A stretch of 48,559 nt of DNA from Arcicella rosea (GCF_014204325.1 NZ_JACHKT010000038.1:1-48559), one strand, 5' to 3'; numbered from the stretch's first letter, positions 1 to 8,894 are shown. Translations and numbers: made by a program. Notes: generated by a model not told the origin, from the letters alone.

Positions 1-93
1 GGCTTTACAAGAAACTTTTCAACTACTTTTAACGCCAGATTTGAGAAATTATCAACAATGTTTAATCATCAGCCCAGTTTAAGGGTTGAGCCA
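1..93 (+). mobile_element. End of an insertion sequence (left copy)
   Basis: Bases 1-93 are the exact reverse complement of bases 48465-48557 at the other end of the window. A reading frame runs in from the edge and stops at 80-82, followed by about ten bases to the outer edge ending in GGGTTGAGCC. That is the layout expected for the 3' end of a transposase gene next to a terminal inverted repeat. The family cannot be named from this much sequence. The assembly probably stopped here because the element is repeated in the genome. Confidence 0.6.
2..82 (+). CDS. Partial ORF, C-terminus of a probable transposase
   Basis: This is the last 26 codons and a TAA stop of a gene that begins outside the window. 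The peptide is rich in Leu and Gln (starts ALQETFQLLL, ends CLIISPV) and carries no catalytic residue, so the function is inferred only from its position 11 bases inside a repeated end. The same peptide is encoded in the opposite direction at the right edge. It could also be the tail of another repeated gene. Confidence 0.45.
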   Translation, partial: ALQETFQLLLTPDLRNYQQCLIISPV

Positions 94-176
94 AAAAAAA
101 TACAAAAACTATGGAAGCTGAAGGCTGAAATCCGAAGTCCGAAAGCTGACAGCCAACATCAAAAAATCAAAAAAAC

Positions 177-665
177 ATGGCAAAATATAATCTCACAGTA
201 AATGGCAAAAAGTATAATGTTGATGCTGATGCCGATACTCCCCTTTTGTGGGTCATTCGTGACCACGTAGGTTTGAAAGGAACAAAATTTGGTTGCGGTA
301 TGGCACTTTGCGGAGCTTGTACAGTTCATTTGGACGGCCAACCGATTCGTTCATGTTCAACGCCAATCTCTACGTTGAAAGCTGCTAACAAAATCACAAC
401 AATTGAAGGTATTTCTGTGAATACGGATAGTGCAGTTCAAAAAGCTTGGATTGAAGAACAAGTACCGCAATGTGGTTATTGCCAGTCTGGACAAATCATG
501 TCGGCAGTAGCTTTATTGAAAGAAAAGAGTAATCCAACCGATGCGGATATAGACGAAGCGATGTCGGGAAATATTTGTCGTTGTGGTACTTATCCACGTA
601 TTCGTAAGGCAATACACAGAGCCGCCGAATTGATGAAAGATGGAGCAAATTCTTCGGGTAAGTAA
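177..665 (+). CDS. iorA: [2Fe-2S] subunit of a molybdenum hydroxylase (IorA type)
   Basis: This is the small iron-sulfur subunit of the xanthine dehydrogenase superfamily, close to isoquinoline 1-oxidoreductase alpha. The plant-type cluster ligands are Cys40, Cys45, Cys48 and Cys60 (motif CGMALCGAC). The second [2Fe-2S] cluster is bound by Cys99, Cys102, Cys134 and Cys136 (CGYC and CRC). At 162 residues it has the full family length. It passes electrons from the molybdenum subunit encoded 18 bp downstream, and the pair clearly forms an operon. No FAD subunit is present, as is usual for the Ior type, which hands electrons to a cytochrome or another membrane acceptor. The real substrate cannot be read from sequence, so the gene symbol means family and not isoquinoline activity. 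Confidence 0.88.
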   Translation: MAKYNLTVNGKKYNVDADADTPLLWVIRDHVGLKGTKFGCGMALCGACTVHLDGQPIRSCSTPISTLKAANKITTIEGISVNTDSAVQKAWIEEQVPQCGYCQSGQIMSAVALLKEKSNPTDADIDEAMSGNICRCGTYPRIRKAIHRAAELMKDGANSSGK

Positions 666-683
666 TCTCAAAACCACAAAAAC

Positions 684-2849
684 ATGACACAGAACAATTC
701 ACGCAGAAAATTTATAAAAGCCAGCACCATGTTGGCAATTGGGTTCTCATTACCATCAATCGGTAAAGCCGAAAGCCTTCACAAAATTGATACAAGTAGT
801 GCAAGTGCTTTAGGAATAGAATTGAATCCATATATTTTAATTAATGACGATGGTAAAATTATCCTTTTCAATGCACGCCCAGATATGGGACAAGGTACTT
901 ATCAATCGCTTCCGCTTTTAATTGCAGAAGAATTAGAAGTTACTTTAGACCAAGTAGAAATCAGAAATACAGACGGACAAGGGAAATATGGTGCACAGCT
1001 TTCGGGCGGTTCGTCGTCTGTGCGTACTCGTTGGCTACCAATGCGTAAAGCAGGTGCAGCAGTCAAAGAAATGTTGATTACCGCTGCCAGTAAAAAATGG
1101 CAAGTACCTGTTTCTGAATGCTATGCTTCAGCAGCGAAAGTATTTCATAAACCGTCGGGCAAATCTTATACTTATGGAGAATTAGTAGAAGAAGCCTCGA
1201 AATTAGAAATTCCGAAAGAACCAAAATTAAAAGACCAAAAGGATTTTAAATTGTTGGGGAAATCGGTGCCACGTCCAGAAATTCCTTCAAAAGTAAATGG
1301 AACAGCCGTTTTCGGGATAGATTCAGATATTCCGGGAATGTTGTATGCAAGTATCGAACGCTCTCCAACCATTCATGGAAAAGTGGTTAGCTTCGACGGT
1401 TCGGCAGCAATGAAAGTAAAAGGCGTAAAATATGTGGTAAAAACAGAACGTAAAATGCCTCATAAAGCTGTTGAAGCAGTAGCCGTAATTGCTGATACAT
1501 ATTGGGCAGCGTTGAAAGGAAGAAGAGCTTTGAAAATCAATTGGGATGCACAAGGTTCGGATAAAATTTCAACAGATGCGTACTTTGAAAACCTAAGAGC
1601 TTTAGCCAAAACAGAAGGGATTGAGTACAAAAATGAAAAAGTAGGCGATTTCAACAAAGGTTTTGAAAGTGCTACCAAAAAAGTAGAGGCACAATATGAA
1701 ACACCTTTCTTGGCACATGCTCCACTAGAACCAGAAAATGCTACCGTTTGGGTACAAGGTGATAAAGTAGAAATTTGGGCACCTATTCAAGGACCAGACG
1801 GATTGATTCCACAAGTAGCACAATATTTGAAAATCAAACCTGAAAATGTAAAAGTAAACGTGCCATTTATGGGCGGTGCTTTCGGAAGAAAAGCTTATTT
1901 CGATTACGTGTTGGAAGCAGCAAATCTTTCCAAACAAGTAAATGCTCCTGTAAAAGTAATTTGGACACGTGAAGATGATACTACGCAAGGACCATTCCGT
2001 CCGGGAATGTTGTCAGCTATGCAAGGTGGTTTGGACGATAAAGGAAATATTGTAGCACACAATCATAAAATTGTGGGTAGCTCAATTCAACACCAAGTAT
2101 TTGGCAATCCATTGAAAAATGCTCCAGACGATTGGGCGATTGAAACCGCTAATACAGAAGATAGTCCTTATGATTTTGCGAGTCGTAAAGCGAGTTTCCA
2201 TTTAGCAGAAACAGATATTCCAATTCTTTGGTGGCGTTCGGTTTATTCTTCAACGACGGCTTTCGGACAAGAAAGTTTTATGGATGAATTAGCTCATGCG
2301 GCAAAAACAGACCCATTGGCTTTCCGTTTGGATATGTTGGCAGATGCTTCAAGATTCAGTAGAGTATTGCAAACGTTAGCGAAAAAGGCTAATTACCATC
2401 AGAAATTACCAGAAGGACAAGCCACAGGAATTGCTATTGCTCGTTCGTTTGGAACGATTGTCGCTCATGCGGTTACGGTTTCAAAAAGTGGTAAAGGCGT
2501 TAAAATTGAAAAAGTAGTTTCGGTAATCGACTGCGGAATGACGGTGAATCCAGACAATATCAAAGCCCAAACCGAGGGAAATATTGTGATGGGCTTGACA
2601 GCTGCGATTAAAAACGGCATTACTTTCAAAGACGGACAAGCCGAACAAAGTAATTTCCACCAATACAATGTATTGAGATTTAACGAAATGCCTGCTACTG
2701 AAGTACATATTGTTGATAATCAAGAATTACCAGGCGGAGTTGGTGAACCTGGTTTACCTCCATTTGCACCCGCTCTTTGTAATGCGATTTATAATTTAAC
2801 AGGTACTAGAATCCGAACTTTACCTTTTGATATTGATAATATTGGATAA
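684..2849 (+). CDS. iorB: Molybdopterin-binding subunit of a molybdenum hydroxylase (IorB type), Tat-exported
   Basis: This is the large catalytic subunit that pairs with the upstream [2Fe-2S] protein. The N-terminus has a twin-arginine signal (SRRKFIK around residues 6-12, then a hydrophobic stretch ending near SIGKA), so the complex is probably folded in the cytoplasm and exported. Two molybdopterin-binding blocks are recognisable: GGAFGRK near residue 397 and GVGEPG near residue 688. The Glu of GVGEPG is the general base in this superfamily. The length of 721 residues fits IorB. The likely reaction is hydroxylation of an N-heterocycle or aldehyde using water, but the substrate is unknown. 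No maturation chaperone or electron-accepting cytochrome gene lies next to it within the window. Confidence 0.88.
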   Translation: MTQNNSRRKFIKASTMLAIGFSLPSIGKAESLHKIDTSSASALGIELNPYILINDDGKIILFNARPDMGQGTYQSLPLLIAEELEVTLDQVEIRNTDGQGKYGAQLSGGSSSVRTRWLPMRKAGAAVKEMLITAASKKWQVPVSECYASAAKVFHKPSGKSYTYGELVEEASKLEIPKEPKLKDQKDFKLLGKSVPRPEIPSKVNGTAVFGIDSDIPGMLYASIERSPTIHGKVVSFDGSAAMKVKGVKYVVKTERKMPHKAVEAVAVIADTYWAALKGRRALKINWDAQGSDKISTDAYFENLRALAKTEGIEYKNEKVGDFNKGFESATKKVEAQYETPFLAHAPLEPENATVWVQGDKVEIWAPIQGPDGLIPQVAQYLKIKPENVKVNVPFMGGAFGRKAYFDYVLEAANLSKQVNAPVKVIWTREDDTTQGPFRPGMLSAMQGGLDDKGNIVAHNHKIVGSSIQHQVFGNPLKNAPDDWAIETANTEDSPYDFASRKASFHLAETDIPILWWRSVYSSTTAFGQESFMDELAHAAKTDPLAFRLDMLADASRFSRVLQTLAKKANYHQKLPEGQATGIAIARSFGTIVAHAVTVSKSGKGVKIEKVVSVIDCGMTVNPDNIKAQTEGNIVMGLTAAIKNGITFKDGQAEQSNFHQYNVLRFNEMPATEVHIVDNQELPGGVGEPGLPPFAPALCNAIYNLTGTRIRTLPFDIDNIG

Positions 2850-2867
2850 GTAAAACTAGCGTTAACA

Positions 2868-3109
2868 AAACATGAGTCATCCCGAATTTTCTTCTAAAAT
2901 AGCGAGTTTTAGAAGATTTAAAAGTTTTTTGGATTTGTTCTCGTCCTTACTTTTTGCCTTGATGCAAAAAGTAACAAAAAAATCAAGAATTCCTAAACTC
3001 GCTCCGCTCAAACAGTAGGAATTCGTTGTTCATCAATCACAAAAAAGCGGTCGAAATTAGTTTTTCGACCGCTTTTTTGTGATTTTAAAATTCGGGATGA
3101 CTCATGTTT
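2868..3109. repeat. Composite intergenic palindromic element
   Basis: A 23-bp sequence (2868-2890) recurs as its exact reverse complement at 3087-3109 and encloses about 196 bp. Inside lie three more hairpins: TTACTTTTTGC/GCAAAAAGTAA (2947-2957 with 2964-2974), GAATTCCT/AGGAATTC (2987-2994 with 3017-3024) and the long hairpin at 3035-3084. There is no reading frame of note. Nested palindromes inside terminal inverted repeats suggest a small non-coding mobile element or a REP-like dispersed repeat. No second copy was seen in this window. Confidence 0.6.
3035..3084. terminator. 22-bp perfect hairpin, probable bidirectional terminator
   Basis: AATCACAAAAAAGCGG at the left starts a 22-base arm (3035-3056) that pairs without mismatch with 3063-3084 across a 6-base loop. 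The GC core (GCGGTCG) is flanked by A6 on one side and T6 on the other, so it can stop transcription from both the molybdenum-hydroxylase operon and the convergent thyA. Confidence 0.7.
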
Positions 3110-3134
3110 GTTATATTATTCTCTAAGATCATCT

Positions 3135-3929
3135 CTAAATTGCCACAGGAGCTTTGATTCCCGGATAAGGGTTGTAGTTCTCTAAAGTGAAATCTTCAAA
3201 TTTAAAATCAAAAATACTTTTTACGGCTGTATTGATTTTCATTGTGGGTAATTCACGTGGCTCACGAGCTAACTGAGTAGCTACTTGCTCGTAGTGATTC
3301 GAGTAAATATGCGTATCGCCTCCAGTCCAAATAAAATCACCAACTTCCAAATCGCATACTTGAGCAACCATCATCGTCAATAAAGCATAAGAGGCGATAT
3401 TGAAAGGCACACCCAAAAATACATCCGCCGAACGCTGATACAATTGGCAAGACAATTTATTGTCGGCAACATAAAACTGAAAAAGTGCATGACAAGGCAT
3501 CAGAGCCATTTCCGACAATTCACCAACATTCCAAGCACTCACAATGATTCTCCTTGAATCTGGACTTTTCTTTAAAGTATCAATTACTTCTTTTAATTGG
3601 TCGATTACTTTGCCATTTAGTGCAGTCCAGCTTCTCCATTGTTTTCCATAAACTGGTCCCAAATCGCCATTTTCATTCGCCCATTCGTCCCAGATTCCTA
3701 CACCATTATCTTTTAAATATTTGATATTGGTATCGCCATTGATAAACCAAAGTAATTCGTGAATGATAGATTTTAAATGTACTTTTTTAGTAGTTACCAA
3801 GGGGAAACCTTCCTGCAAATTGAAACGCATCTGGTAGCCAAAAATACTGGTAGTACCTGTACCAGTGCGGTCGGTTTTTTGCGTTCCGTTTTCAAGAATA
3901 TGTTTTAAAAGCGTATGATATTGTTGCAT
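3135..3929 (-). CDS. thyA: Thymidylate synthase
   Basis: The enzyme methylates dUMP to dTMP with methylenetetrahydrofolate. It is cytoplasmic and 264 residues long, exactly the E. coli-type length. The folate/phosphate loop DRTGTGT (20-26), the block [11 protein letters not shown] (58-68) and the catalytic Cys146 in [10 protein letters not shown] are intact, as is the RSADVFLG phosphate-binding segment. The start is well fixed by the family N-terminus MQQYHTLL. The gene stands alone and faces the molybdenum-hydroxylase operon. No dihydrofolate reductase gene lies beside it, although that pairing is common. A probable promoter lies about 85 bp upstream (4012-4040). Confidence 0.97.
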   Translation of the reverse strand: MQQYHTLLKHILENGTQKTDRTGTGTTSIFGYQMRFNLQEGFPLVTTKKVHLKSIIHELLWFINGDTNIKYLKDNGVGIWDEWANENGDLGPVYGKQWRSWTALNGKVIDQLKEVIDTLKKSPDSRRIIVSAWNVGELSEMALMPCHALFQFYVADNKLSCQLYQRSADVFLGVPFNIASYALLTMMVAQVCDLEVGDFIWTGGDTHIYSNHYEQVATQLAREPRELPTMKINTAVKSIFDFKFEDFTLENYNPYPGIKAPVAI

Positions 3930-4011
3930 TGTTGGCTGTAAGCTATAAGTAATGAGCTTTAAATTTTGTGAAAAAAGAGAAGATTGAAACGAAGATTTAA
4001 TTTTTCGACTC

Positions 4012-4040
4012 CAAAATTACATAAAAAAATAACTCATCAA
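4012..4040 (-). promoter_or_regulatory. Probable thyA promoter (Bacteroidota type)
   Basis: Read on the minus strand, TAATTTTG fits the TAnnTTTG -7 element (4012-4019), and a TTG lies 18 bases upstream (4038-4040). It overlaps the terminator hairpin of the gene behind it, an economical arrangement. Assignment is by consensus only. Confidence 0.5.
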
Positions 4041-4064
4041 TAGCCTTTGATAGGATTGATGAGT
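4032..4064 (-). terminator. Terminator behind the small Cys-pair gene
   Basis: ACTCATCAAT (4032-4041) pairs perfectly with ATTGATGAGT (4055-4064). On the minus strand the stem is followed by a T-rich run (TATTTTTTTA), as expected for an intrinsic terminator of the gene ending at 4089. Confidence 0.65.
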
Positions 4065-4088
4065 CTTGCAATGAAATTCCTAATAGGC

Positions 4089-4295
4089 TTAGGCTGTTTT
4101 CTTAACCGCTTTTTTGTCTGCTACTTTTTCTACTTTAGCAGATTTAGTCATTTCTGCACAGCATTTCGACTTTGACTTACTGTGAGCCGCAGCCATTTTG
4201 GGGCTACAACATTTAGAACCTTTTTCTTTGTCATGTGCCAAAGAAATGTTTGCTACAAAAGCTAACAAGGATAAACCTAAAACTACCTTTTTCAT
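4089..4295 (-). CDS. Small secreted Lys-rich protein with two Cys-Cys pairs
   Basis: I do not recognise a family. The 68-residue product starts with a clear signal peptide (MKKVVLGLSLLAFVANISLA). The mature part of about 48 residues is strongly basic and has Cys pairs at 29-30 (KCCSPK) and 45-46 (KCCAEM), plus two His. The repeated K-C-C pattern with spacing of about 16 suggests disulfides or binding of a thiophilic metal such as copper or zinc, but that is inference. It forms its own transcription unit with a terminator at 4032-4064 and precedes an OsmC gene on the same strand by about 140 bp. The signal peptide makes a chance ORF unlikely. Confidence 0.7.
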   Translation of the reverse strand: MKKVVLGLSLLAFVANISLAHDKEKGSKCCSPKMAAAHSKSKSKCCAEMTKSAKVEKVADKKAVKKTA

Positions 4296-4433
4296 GTGTA
4301 TAAAAATTGAATGTTAAAATGCTATTGAATGTTAAAAATAGAAAACGAGCGAAACTACGATATATTTCCAGAAATGTAGGAAAGCTTTCTTTACAGGTAA
4401 TTGAAAATGTAAATTAATCACTCATTCACTCAA

Positions 4434-4856
4434 TTAAGACTCAATCTCAAAAGTATGTGTAATTACTGCCGAGCCACTAAACTGAGCCGTTGCCGAGCAG
4501 TATTTTTCCATAGATAATTCAATCGCTTTTTTAGCTTTTTCCTCAACGACATTTCCTTTGAATTTGAAATGAATATTGATTTTGCGAAAAGGAGTCATTT
4601 CAGTTCCTTCAATTTTTTCACGTTCACCAGAAACCGAAATTTTCAAATCTTCGATTACTTGACGTTGCTTTTTCATGATTAGAATCACGTCGATAGCAGT
4701 ACAGCCACCTAAGCCCATCAATAATAATTCCATTGGGCGAGAACCCGCATTATGTCCGCCAATATTTTCGGCAGCATCAATATCAACTGGTACGCCCGAC
4801 ATTCCATTTGCCTGAAAGTGAAAGGCATCATCTATTCTAACTAATTCTACTTGCAT
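4434..4856 (-). CDS. OsmC family protein
   Basis: A 140-residue cytoplasmic protein of the OsmC/Ohr superfamily, whose members reduce organic hydroperoxides or detoxify related compounds. The two redox cysteines are present: Cys52 in LLMGLGGCTAID and Cys120 in EKYCSATAQF. The LMGLGGCTAIDV signature is closer to the YhfA-like branch than to classic Ohr. It is monocistronic as far as can be seen. A second OsmC-type gene lies at 47068-47481 and is only distantly similar. The sequence behind the stop (about 4418-4433) is rich in TCACTCA units. Confidence 0.88.
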   Translation of the reverse strand: MQVELVRIDDAFHFQANGMSGVPVDIDAAENIGGHNAGSRPMELLLMGLGGCTAIDVILIMKKQRQVIEDLKISVSGEREKIEGTEMTPFRKINIHFKFKGNVVEEKAKKAIELSMEKYCSATAQFSGSAVITHTFEIES

Positions 4857-5026
4857 TTTTTCTAAAATTTATGAATAATAAAGAACTTGGTTCTTTGGCT
4901 AATTATAGATTTAACTTTTGCTGAAAATTTAAAGTTCAATTTAGGGTTTATTTAAAAAACACCATCATTGAAAGAATAAAATTAACTTTTAAAGGCATTT
5001 GTTTTTAGTTGGTAAATTGTTGGGAG

Positions 5027-5034
5027 TATCTTTG
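5027..5034 (+). promoter_or_regulatory. -7 element of the lysA promoter
   Basis: TATCTTTG is an exact match to the Bacteroidota TAnnTTTG element and continues as TATCTTTGTAG. A -33 TTG at the usual 19-21 base distance is not convincing; TTG occurs 15 bases upstream. The distance to the lysA ATG is 82 bases, giving a leader of about 75 nt. Confidence 0.5.
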
Positions 5035-5116
5035 TAGTTCAAATTTTCATTTTAAGGTTAAAATTCCTAAATAATCAAGGTAAATAAAGCTGAATTTCGC
5101 AATTCCAATTCAAAAT

Positions 5117-6361
5117 ATGTCTTATTACTCCATCCAAAACATCAAACTTACTGATTTAGCTAATCAATTCGGTACGCCTTTGTACGTCTATGACGCTGAC
5201 AAAATTATCGAAAAAATATCCATTCTTCGTGATTCTTTCAAGAATGTTAATCTCAAGATTAAATATGCTTGTAAAGCCAATACTAATTTGGCGATTTTGA
5301 AGTTGATGCGTAAACATGGTGTGGAAATCGACGTGGTTTCGCCCGAAGAATTGCGATTGGCGATGATGGCTGGCTACGAAGGTTCGCAAATTACTTTTAC
5401 GCCAAGTGGTGTTTCTTTTGACGAAATCGAATTGGCGGCTGAGCTAGGTACAAGAATAAATTTGGATAATTTGGACGTACTTGAGAAATTCGGACAACGT
5501 TTTGGCAATACCAAAGGAGCTTTGATTCGTTTGAAACCGCACGTTTTTGGAGGTGGTAATGAAAAAATTATGACGGCTCATCCAGAATCTAAATTTGGTA
5601 TTTCGATTCACCAAAAAGCTGAAATTTTGGCAATTGTTGAAAAATACGATATGAAAATTATCGGTTTGCACCAACACACGGGTTCGGATGTGAAAAATGC
5701 AGATGCTTTTACACAAGCTGCCAGTGCGATTTTGGAAATGGCTTTTAGTTTTAAAGACTTAGAAATTATCGACTTGGGCGGAGGTTTCAAAGTTGCTTAC
5801 AAAGACGGCGACATTGTGACTGATATGGAAGAAGTAGGCGAAGTATTGAGTAATGCTTTCTTGGATTTTGCTAAAAAATATGGTCGTGAACTACAACTTT
5901 GGTTTGAGCCGGGTAAATTCTTAGTAAGTGAAGCAGGTACTTTCCTGACAACTGCCAATACGGTAAAACGTGACCCAATCAAAACTTTTGTTTGTGTAAA
6001 TTCTGGATTGAATCACCTCGGTCGCCCGATGATGTACGGTTCTTATCATGATATTTTCAATGCTTCAAACGAAGACGAATCTGTTCAAGAAGAGTATCGT
6101 GTGGTGGGGTATATTTGCGAAACGGACACTTTTTCGTGGACACCAGAAGGAAAACAAGGTGAACGATTGATGAACAAAGTAAGTTCTGGCGACATTATAG
6201 CCATGAAAAATGCTGGTGCATACTGTTTCTCGATGGCTTCACAGTACAATTCAAGATTGCTACCTGCCGAAGTATTAGTGATAAATGGAGAAGCAAAATT
6301 GATTCGTAGAAGAGAGACTTTTGATGATATTGTAAGAAATTTAGTCAGTGTAGAAATATAA
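5117..6361 (+). CDS. lysA: Diaminopimelate decarboxylase
   Basis: This is the PLP enzyme for the last step of lysine synthesis, meso-diaminopimelate to lysine plus CO2. The alanine-racemase-like barrel carries the PLP lysine Lys53 in YACKANTN, the substrate loop HQHTGSDV and the glycine loop DLGGGF. The C-terminal beta domain has Cys334 in GYICETDTF, the residue that completes the partner active site in the dimer. At 414 residues it has full length. Several blocks differ slightly from the textbook form (HTGSDV for HIGSQ), so a related amino-acid decarboxylase is a minor alternative. It is a single gene with its own promoter and a hairpin terminator. Confidence 0.9.
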   Translation: MSYYSIQNIKLTDLANQFGTPLYVYDADKIIEKISILRDSFKNVNLKIKYACKANTNLAILKLMRKHGVEIDVVSPEELRLAMMAGYEGSQITFTPSGVSFDEIELAAELGTRINLDNLDVLEKFGQRFGNTKGALIRLKPHVFGGGNEKIMTAHPESKFGISIHQKAEILAIVEKYDMKIIGLHQHTGSDVKNADAFTQAASAILEMAFSFKDLEIIDLGGGFKVAYKDGDIVTDMEEVGEVLSNAFLDFAKKYGRELQLWFEPGKFLVSEAGTFLTTANTVKRDPIKTFVCVNSGLNHLGRPMMYGSYHDIFNASNEDESVQEEYRVVGYICETDTFSWTPEGKQGERLMNKVSSGDIIAMKNAGAYCFSMASQYNSRLLPAEVLVINGEAKLIRRRETFDDIVRNLVSVEI

Positions 6362-6366
6362 GTAAA

Positions 6367-6425
6367 ACGGGATTTCATCCCGTAAAATAAAAATGGACGA
6401 GATGTAAATCCCGTCCATTTTTTTA
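6367..6425. terminator. Convergent terminator with two overlapping hairpins
   Basis: ACGGGATTTCATCCCGT (6367-6383) folds alone. ATGGACG/CGTCCAT (about 6393-6419) forms a second stem followed by T7. AAATCCCGT within the second can also pair with ACGGGATTT of the first. It ends lysA and reaches the stop codon of the facing gene. Confidence 0.7.
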
Positions 6426-7082
6426 TTAAGAATCGTAGCTTAAACCATACTGTTTTAAAACCTCTTCTGGTACTCCTTCCCAATTGTTTGGTTTGTTACC
6501 AACATAGCCAATATCATGATGTCCCATTTCTGAAGAATAAAAACCTGATGCAGTAAGGTTTCTCATCAAAGAAAAGAAATTTACTCCTTGCGATACTTCT
6601 GGTTTTGCTTGATTTGGATAAGCAATTTCATCCACTAAACTGATTTGTTCCGTTTTGCTACAAAGAATAAAAGTCTTCCCAAAACGCTTTATCGAAGCAG
6701 AATCCATCCAACGTAAACCTCCACGCATAGGCGTTTTAAAAGTTGGTTGATCTTTGACGATAAATTCTATAAAAGCTGGTACTCCCGACTGAGAAGCACT
6801 TCCTGAATGCTCATCAGCAGGAATAATAATATCCGCCAACACCGTGATAGTTTTCATTTCATGGTCATTGAAGAATTTCTCTGCTAATAATTTAGCATCA
6901 CGAGCAATTTCATCTTCTGTTCTACCATAATTATATTTAGGAACAGCAGGAGTAGTTGCTTTAGCAGCTTTCGGTTTAGGCTTTGGACCTTGCAATAGCT
7001 CCATGGCTACTGCTTCTTGGCTCACCACGGCCATACCCAATGATGAAAGCCCTATATTTTTTAAATAATCTCTTCTTTTCAT
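6426..7082 (-). CDS. Gluconate 2-dehydrogenase subunit 3 family protein
   Basis: A 218-residue exported protein of the family that forms the small subunit of membrane-bound GMC-type sugar or polyol dehydrogenases. The N-terminus has a twin-arginine-like start (KRRDYLKNIG) and a weak hydrophobic stretch. The body has the family features ITVLADIIIPADEHSGSAS near the middle, a GLRWMD segment and the C-terminal YSSEMGHHDIGYVGN. It lies 66 bp behind the GMC oxidoreductase on the same strand, the usual pairing. It probably helps export or mature the flavoprotein, which has no signal of its own. The spacer between the two genes (7087-7126) is a run of GATTTGAAAATTT repeats. Confidence 0.88.
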   Translation of the reverse strand: MKRRDYLKNIGLSSLGMAVVSQEAVAMELLQGPKPKPKAAKATTPAVPKYNYGRTEDEIARDAKLLAEKFFNDHEMKTITVLADIIIPADEHSGSASQSGVPAFIEFIVKDQPTFKTPMRGGLRWMDSASIKRFGKTFILCSKTEQISLVDEIAYPNQAKPEVSQGVNFFSLMRNLTASGFYSSEMGHHDIGYVGNKPNNWEGVPEEVLKQYGLSYDS

Positions 7083-7148
7083 AAGAACATGATTTGAAAA
7101 TTTGATGATTTGAAAATTTGAAAATCAGATATGGGAGCTTTCCCCTCT

Positions 7149-8894
7149 TTACAAATTCCCTTTCTTCTTTTCATTAATAATAAATTCAGAAGTACGAGCA
7201 GATAATGCCAAGATTGTCCATGTTGCATTTTTATCTCCTTGCGAAACAAATGGTGCAGCATCTGCTACAAACAAGTTTTTCACATCGTGTGCCTGACAAT
7301 TTGAATTCAATACCGATGTTTTCGGGTCTTTACCCATTCTCACAGTTCCTACTTCATGGATAATTCTTCCTGGGTCAGCTAAACCGTAATTAGTGCTTGC
7401 ATCTGGCTTTTTACCTAGCGGAGTTCCGCCCATTTCAGTAATCAATTGTTCAAAAGTTTCCTGCATGTGTTTTGCTTGCTTGATTTCATAATCCGACCAA
7501 TTGTAATGGAAACGCAATACTGGAATACCAAATTTATCAACTACTGTTGGGTCAATTTCACAATAATTATTATAGTCAGGAATAGGTTCGCCTCTACCTG
7601 CCATACCGATATATGCTCCGTAGAAACGACGATAATCTTCTTTCAAAGATGCACCATAACCACCAGCCGCTTTTTTGATACCTTCACGAGTTGGGAATTT
7701 CTCATTAATTCCTTCAATACCCCAACCAAAACCATAAGCTGGCATTCCCATACCTCCACCATATTCGATGTGATAACCTCTTGGGAAATCTAATTTTTTA
7801 TTATCTCCCCACCAAGGCGTATAAACGTGCATTCCTCCTACTCCATCTTCGTTATAACGTTTTCTATCAAACAAAGCTGGAATAATTGCTGAACGAGAAG
7901 CACCTGTAGAGTCATTGATGTAACGCCCAACGATACCACTTGAATTGGCTAAACCATTCGGGAAACGAGCAGATTTTGAGTTTAATAACAAACGAGCCGT
8001 TTCACCAGCACTGGCTGCTAAAATTACAATTTTACCTTTAACTACTTTCTCCGTCATTGTACGAGTATCAACGTAAGATACTCCAGTTGCCAAACCTGTT
8101 GTTGGATCTGTCAGTACTTCACGAGCCATTGCATTGGTAATCAATGTACAATTTCCTGTTTTCATAGCAGGAATCATCAAAACTGATGAAGAAGAAAAAT
8201 CGGCATAAGCCTGACAAGCTCTATTGCACTGGCTGCAATAAAAACATTGTCCACGGTCTTTATTGATAGGTTTTGTCAGAATTGAAAGACGTGAAGGAAT
8301 CACTGGAATACCAATATTCGTTGCACTCTTTTTAAGCATCAATTCATGTAAACGGGGTTTTGGAGGAGGTAAAAAATAACCATCTGGGTCGTTTCTTCTT
8401 CCTTCATTTGTTCCGAAAACACCAATCAATTTATCTACATAATCGTAATATGGTTTTACGTCATCATAACCAATTGGCCAATCTTCGCCCAAACCATCAA
8501 TAGACTTTCTTTTAAAATCATCTGGACCAAAACGCAAGGAAATTCTTCCCCAGTGATTGGTTCTTCCTCCTAACATTCTTGAACGAAACCAGTCGAACTT
8601 AGTACCGTCTTTACGAGTATATGGCTCACCTTCTATGTCCCAACCACCATAAGCGGCATCAAAATCACCGAAAGCACGAGTACTTGAAGCACCACGACGA
8701 GGAGATTCCCAAGGACTTTTTAATTGAGTAATATATTTTGGGTCGGCTGGGTCATAATATTGCCCTGCTTCGAGTACACAAACTTTTGCACCAGCTTTGG
8801 TAAGCTCATAAGCTGCCATACCACCGCCAGCACCAGAGCCAATGATGACAACATCATAAACTGTTGATTGCTCCTTGATTTGAAAGTCCAACAT
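7149..8894 (-). CDS. GMC family oxidoreductase (sugar/polyol dehydrogenase type)
   Basis: A flavoprotein of the glucose-methanol-choline family, 581 residues. The Rossmann FAD motif G19-S-G21-A-G-G24 is at the N-terminus. A C-terminal HEVGTVRMG supplies the catalytic His, and KNATWTIL supplies the usual Asn. A Cys-rich insert CSQCNRACQA near the middle is typical of the gluconate/sorbitol dehydrogenase-like branch. No signal peptide is visible, so export probably depends on the Tat signal of the partner encoded behind it. The cytochrome c subunit found in some three-part enzymes is absent here. The substrate is unknown and is probably a sugar or sugar alcohol. Confidence 0.9.
   Translation of the reverse strand: MLDFQIKEQSTVYDVVIIGSGAGGGMAAYELTKAGAKVCVLEAGQYYDPADPKYITQLKSPWESPRRGASSTRAFGDFDAAYGGWDIEGEPYTRKDGTKFDWFRSRMLGGRTNHWGRISLRFGPDDFKRKSIDGLGEDWPIGYDDVKPYYDYVDKLIGVFGTNEGRRNDPDGYFLPPPKPRLHELMLKKSATNIGIPVIPSRLSILTKPINKDRGQCFYCSQCNRACQAYADFSSSSVLMIPAMKTGNCTLITNAMAREVLTDPTTGLATGVSYVDTRTMTEKVVKGKIVILAASAGETARLLLNSKSARFPNGLANSSGIVGRYINDSTGASRSAIIPALFDRKRYNEDGVGGMHVYTPWWGDNKKLDFPRGYHIEYGGGMGMPAYGFGWGIEGINEKFPTREGIKKAAGGYGASLKEDYRRFYGAYIGMAGRGEPIPDYNNYCEIDPTVVDKFGIPVLRFHYNWSDYEIKQAKHMQETFEQLITEMGGTPLGKKPDASTNYGLADPGRIIHEVGTVRMGKDPKTSVLNSNCQAHDVKNLFVADAAPFVSQGDKNATWTILALSARTSEFIINEKKKGNL

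Noticed and set aside
7446-7793. Plus-strand frame of 115 codons
   Set aside because: It lies antisense within the GMC oxidoreductase and has no protein-like features.
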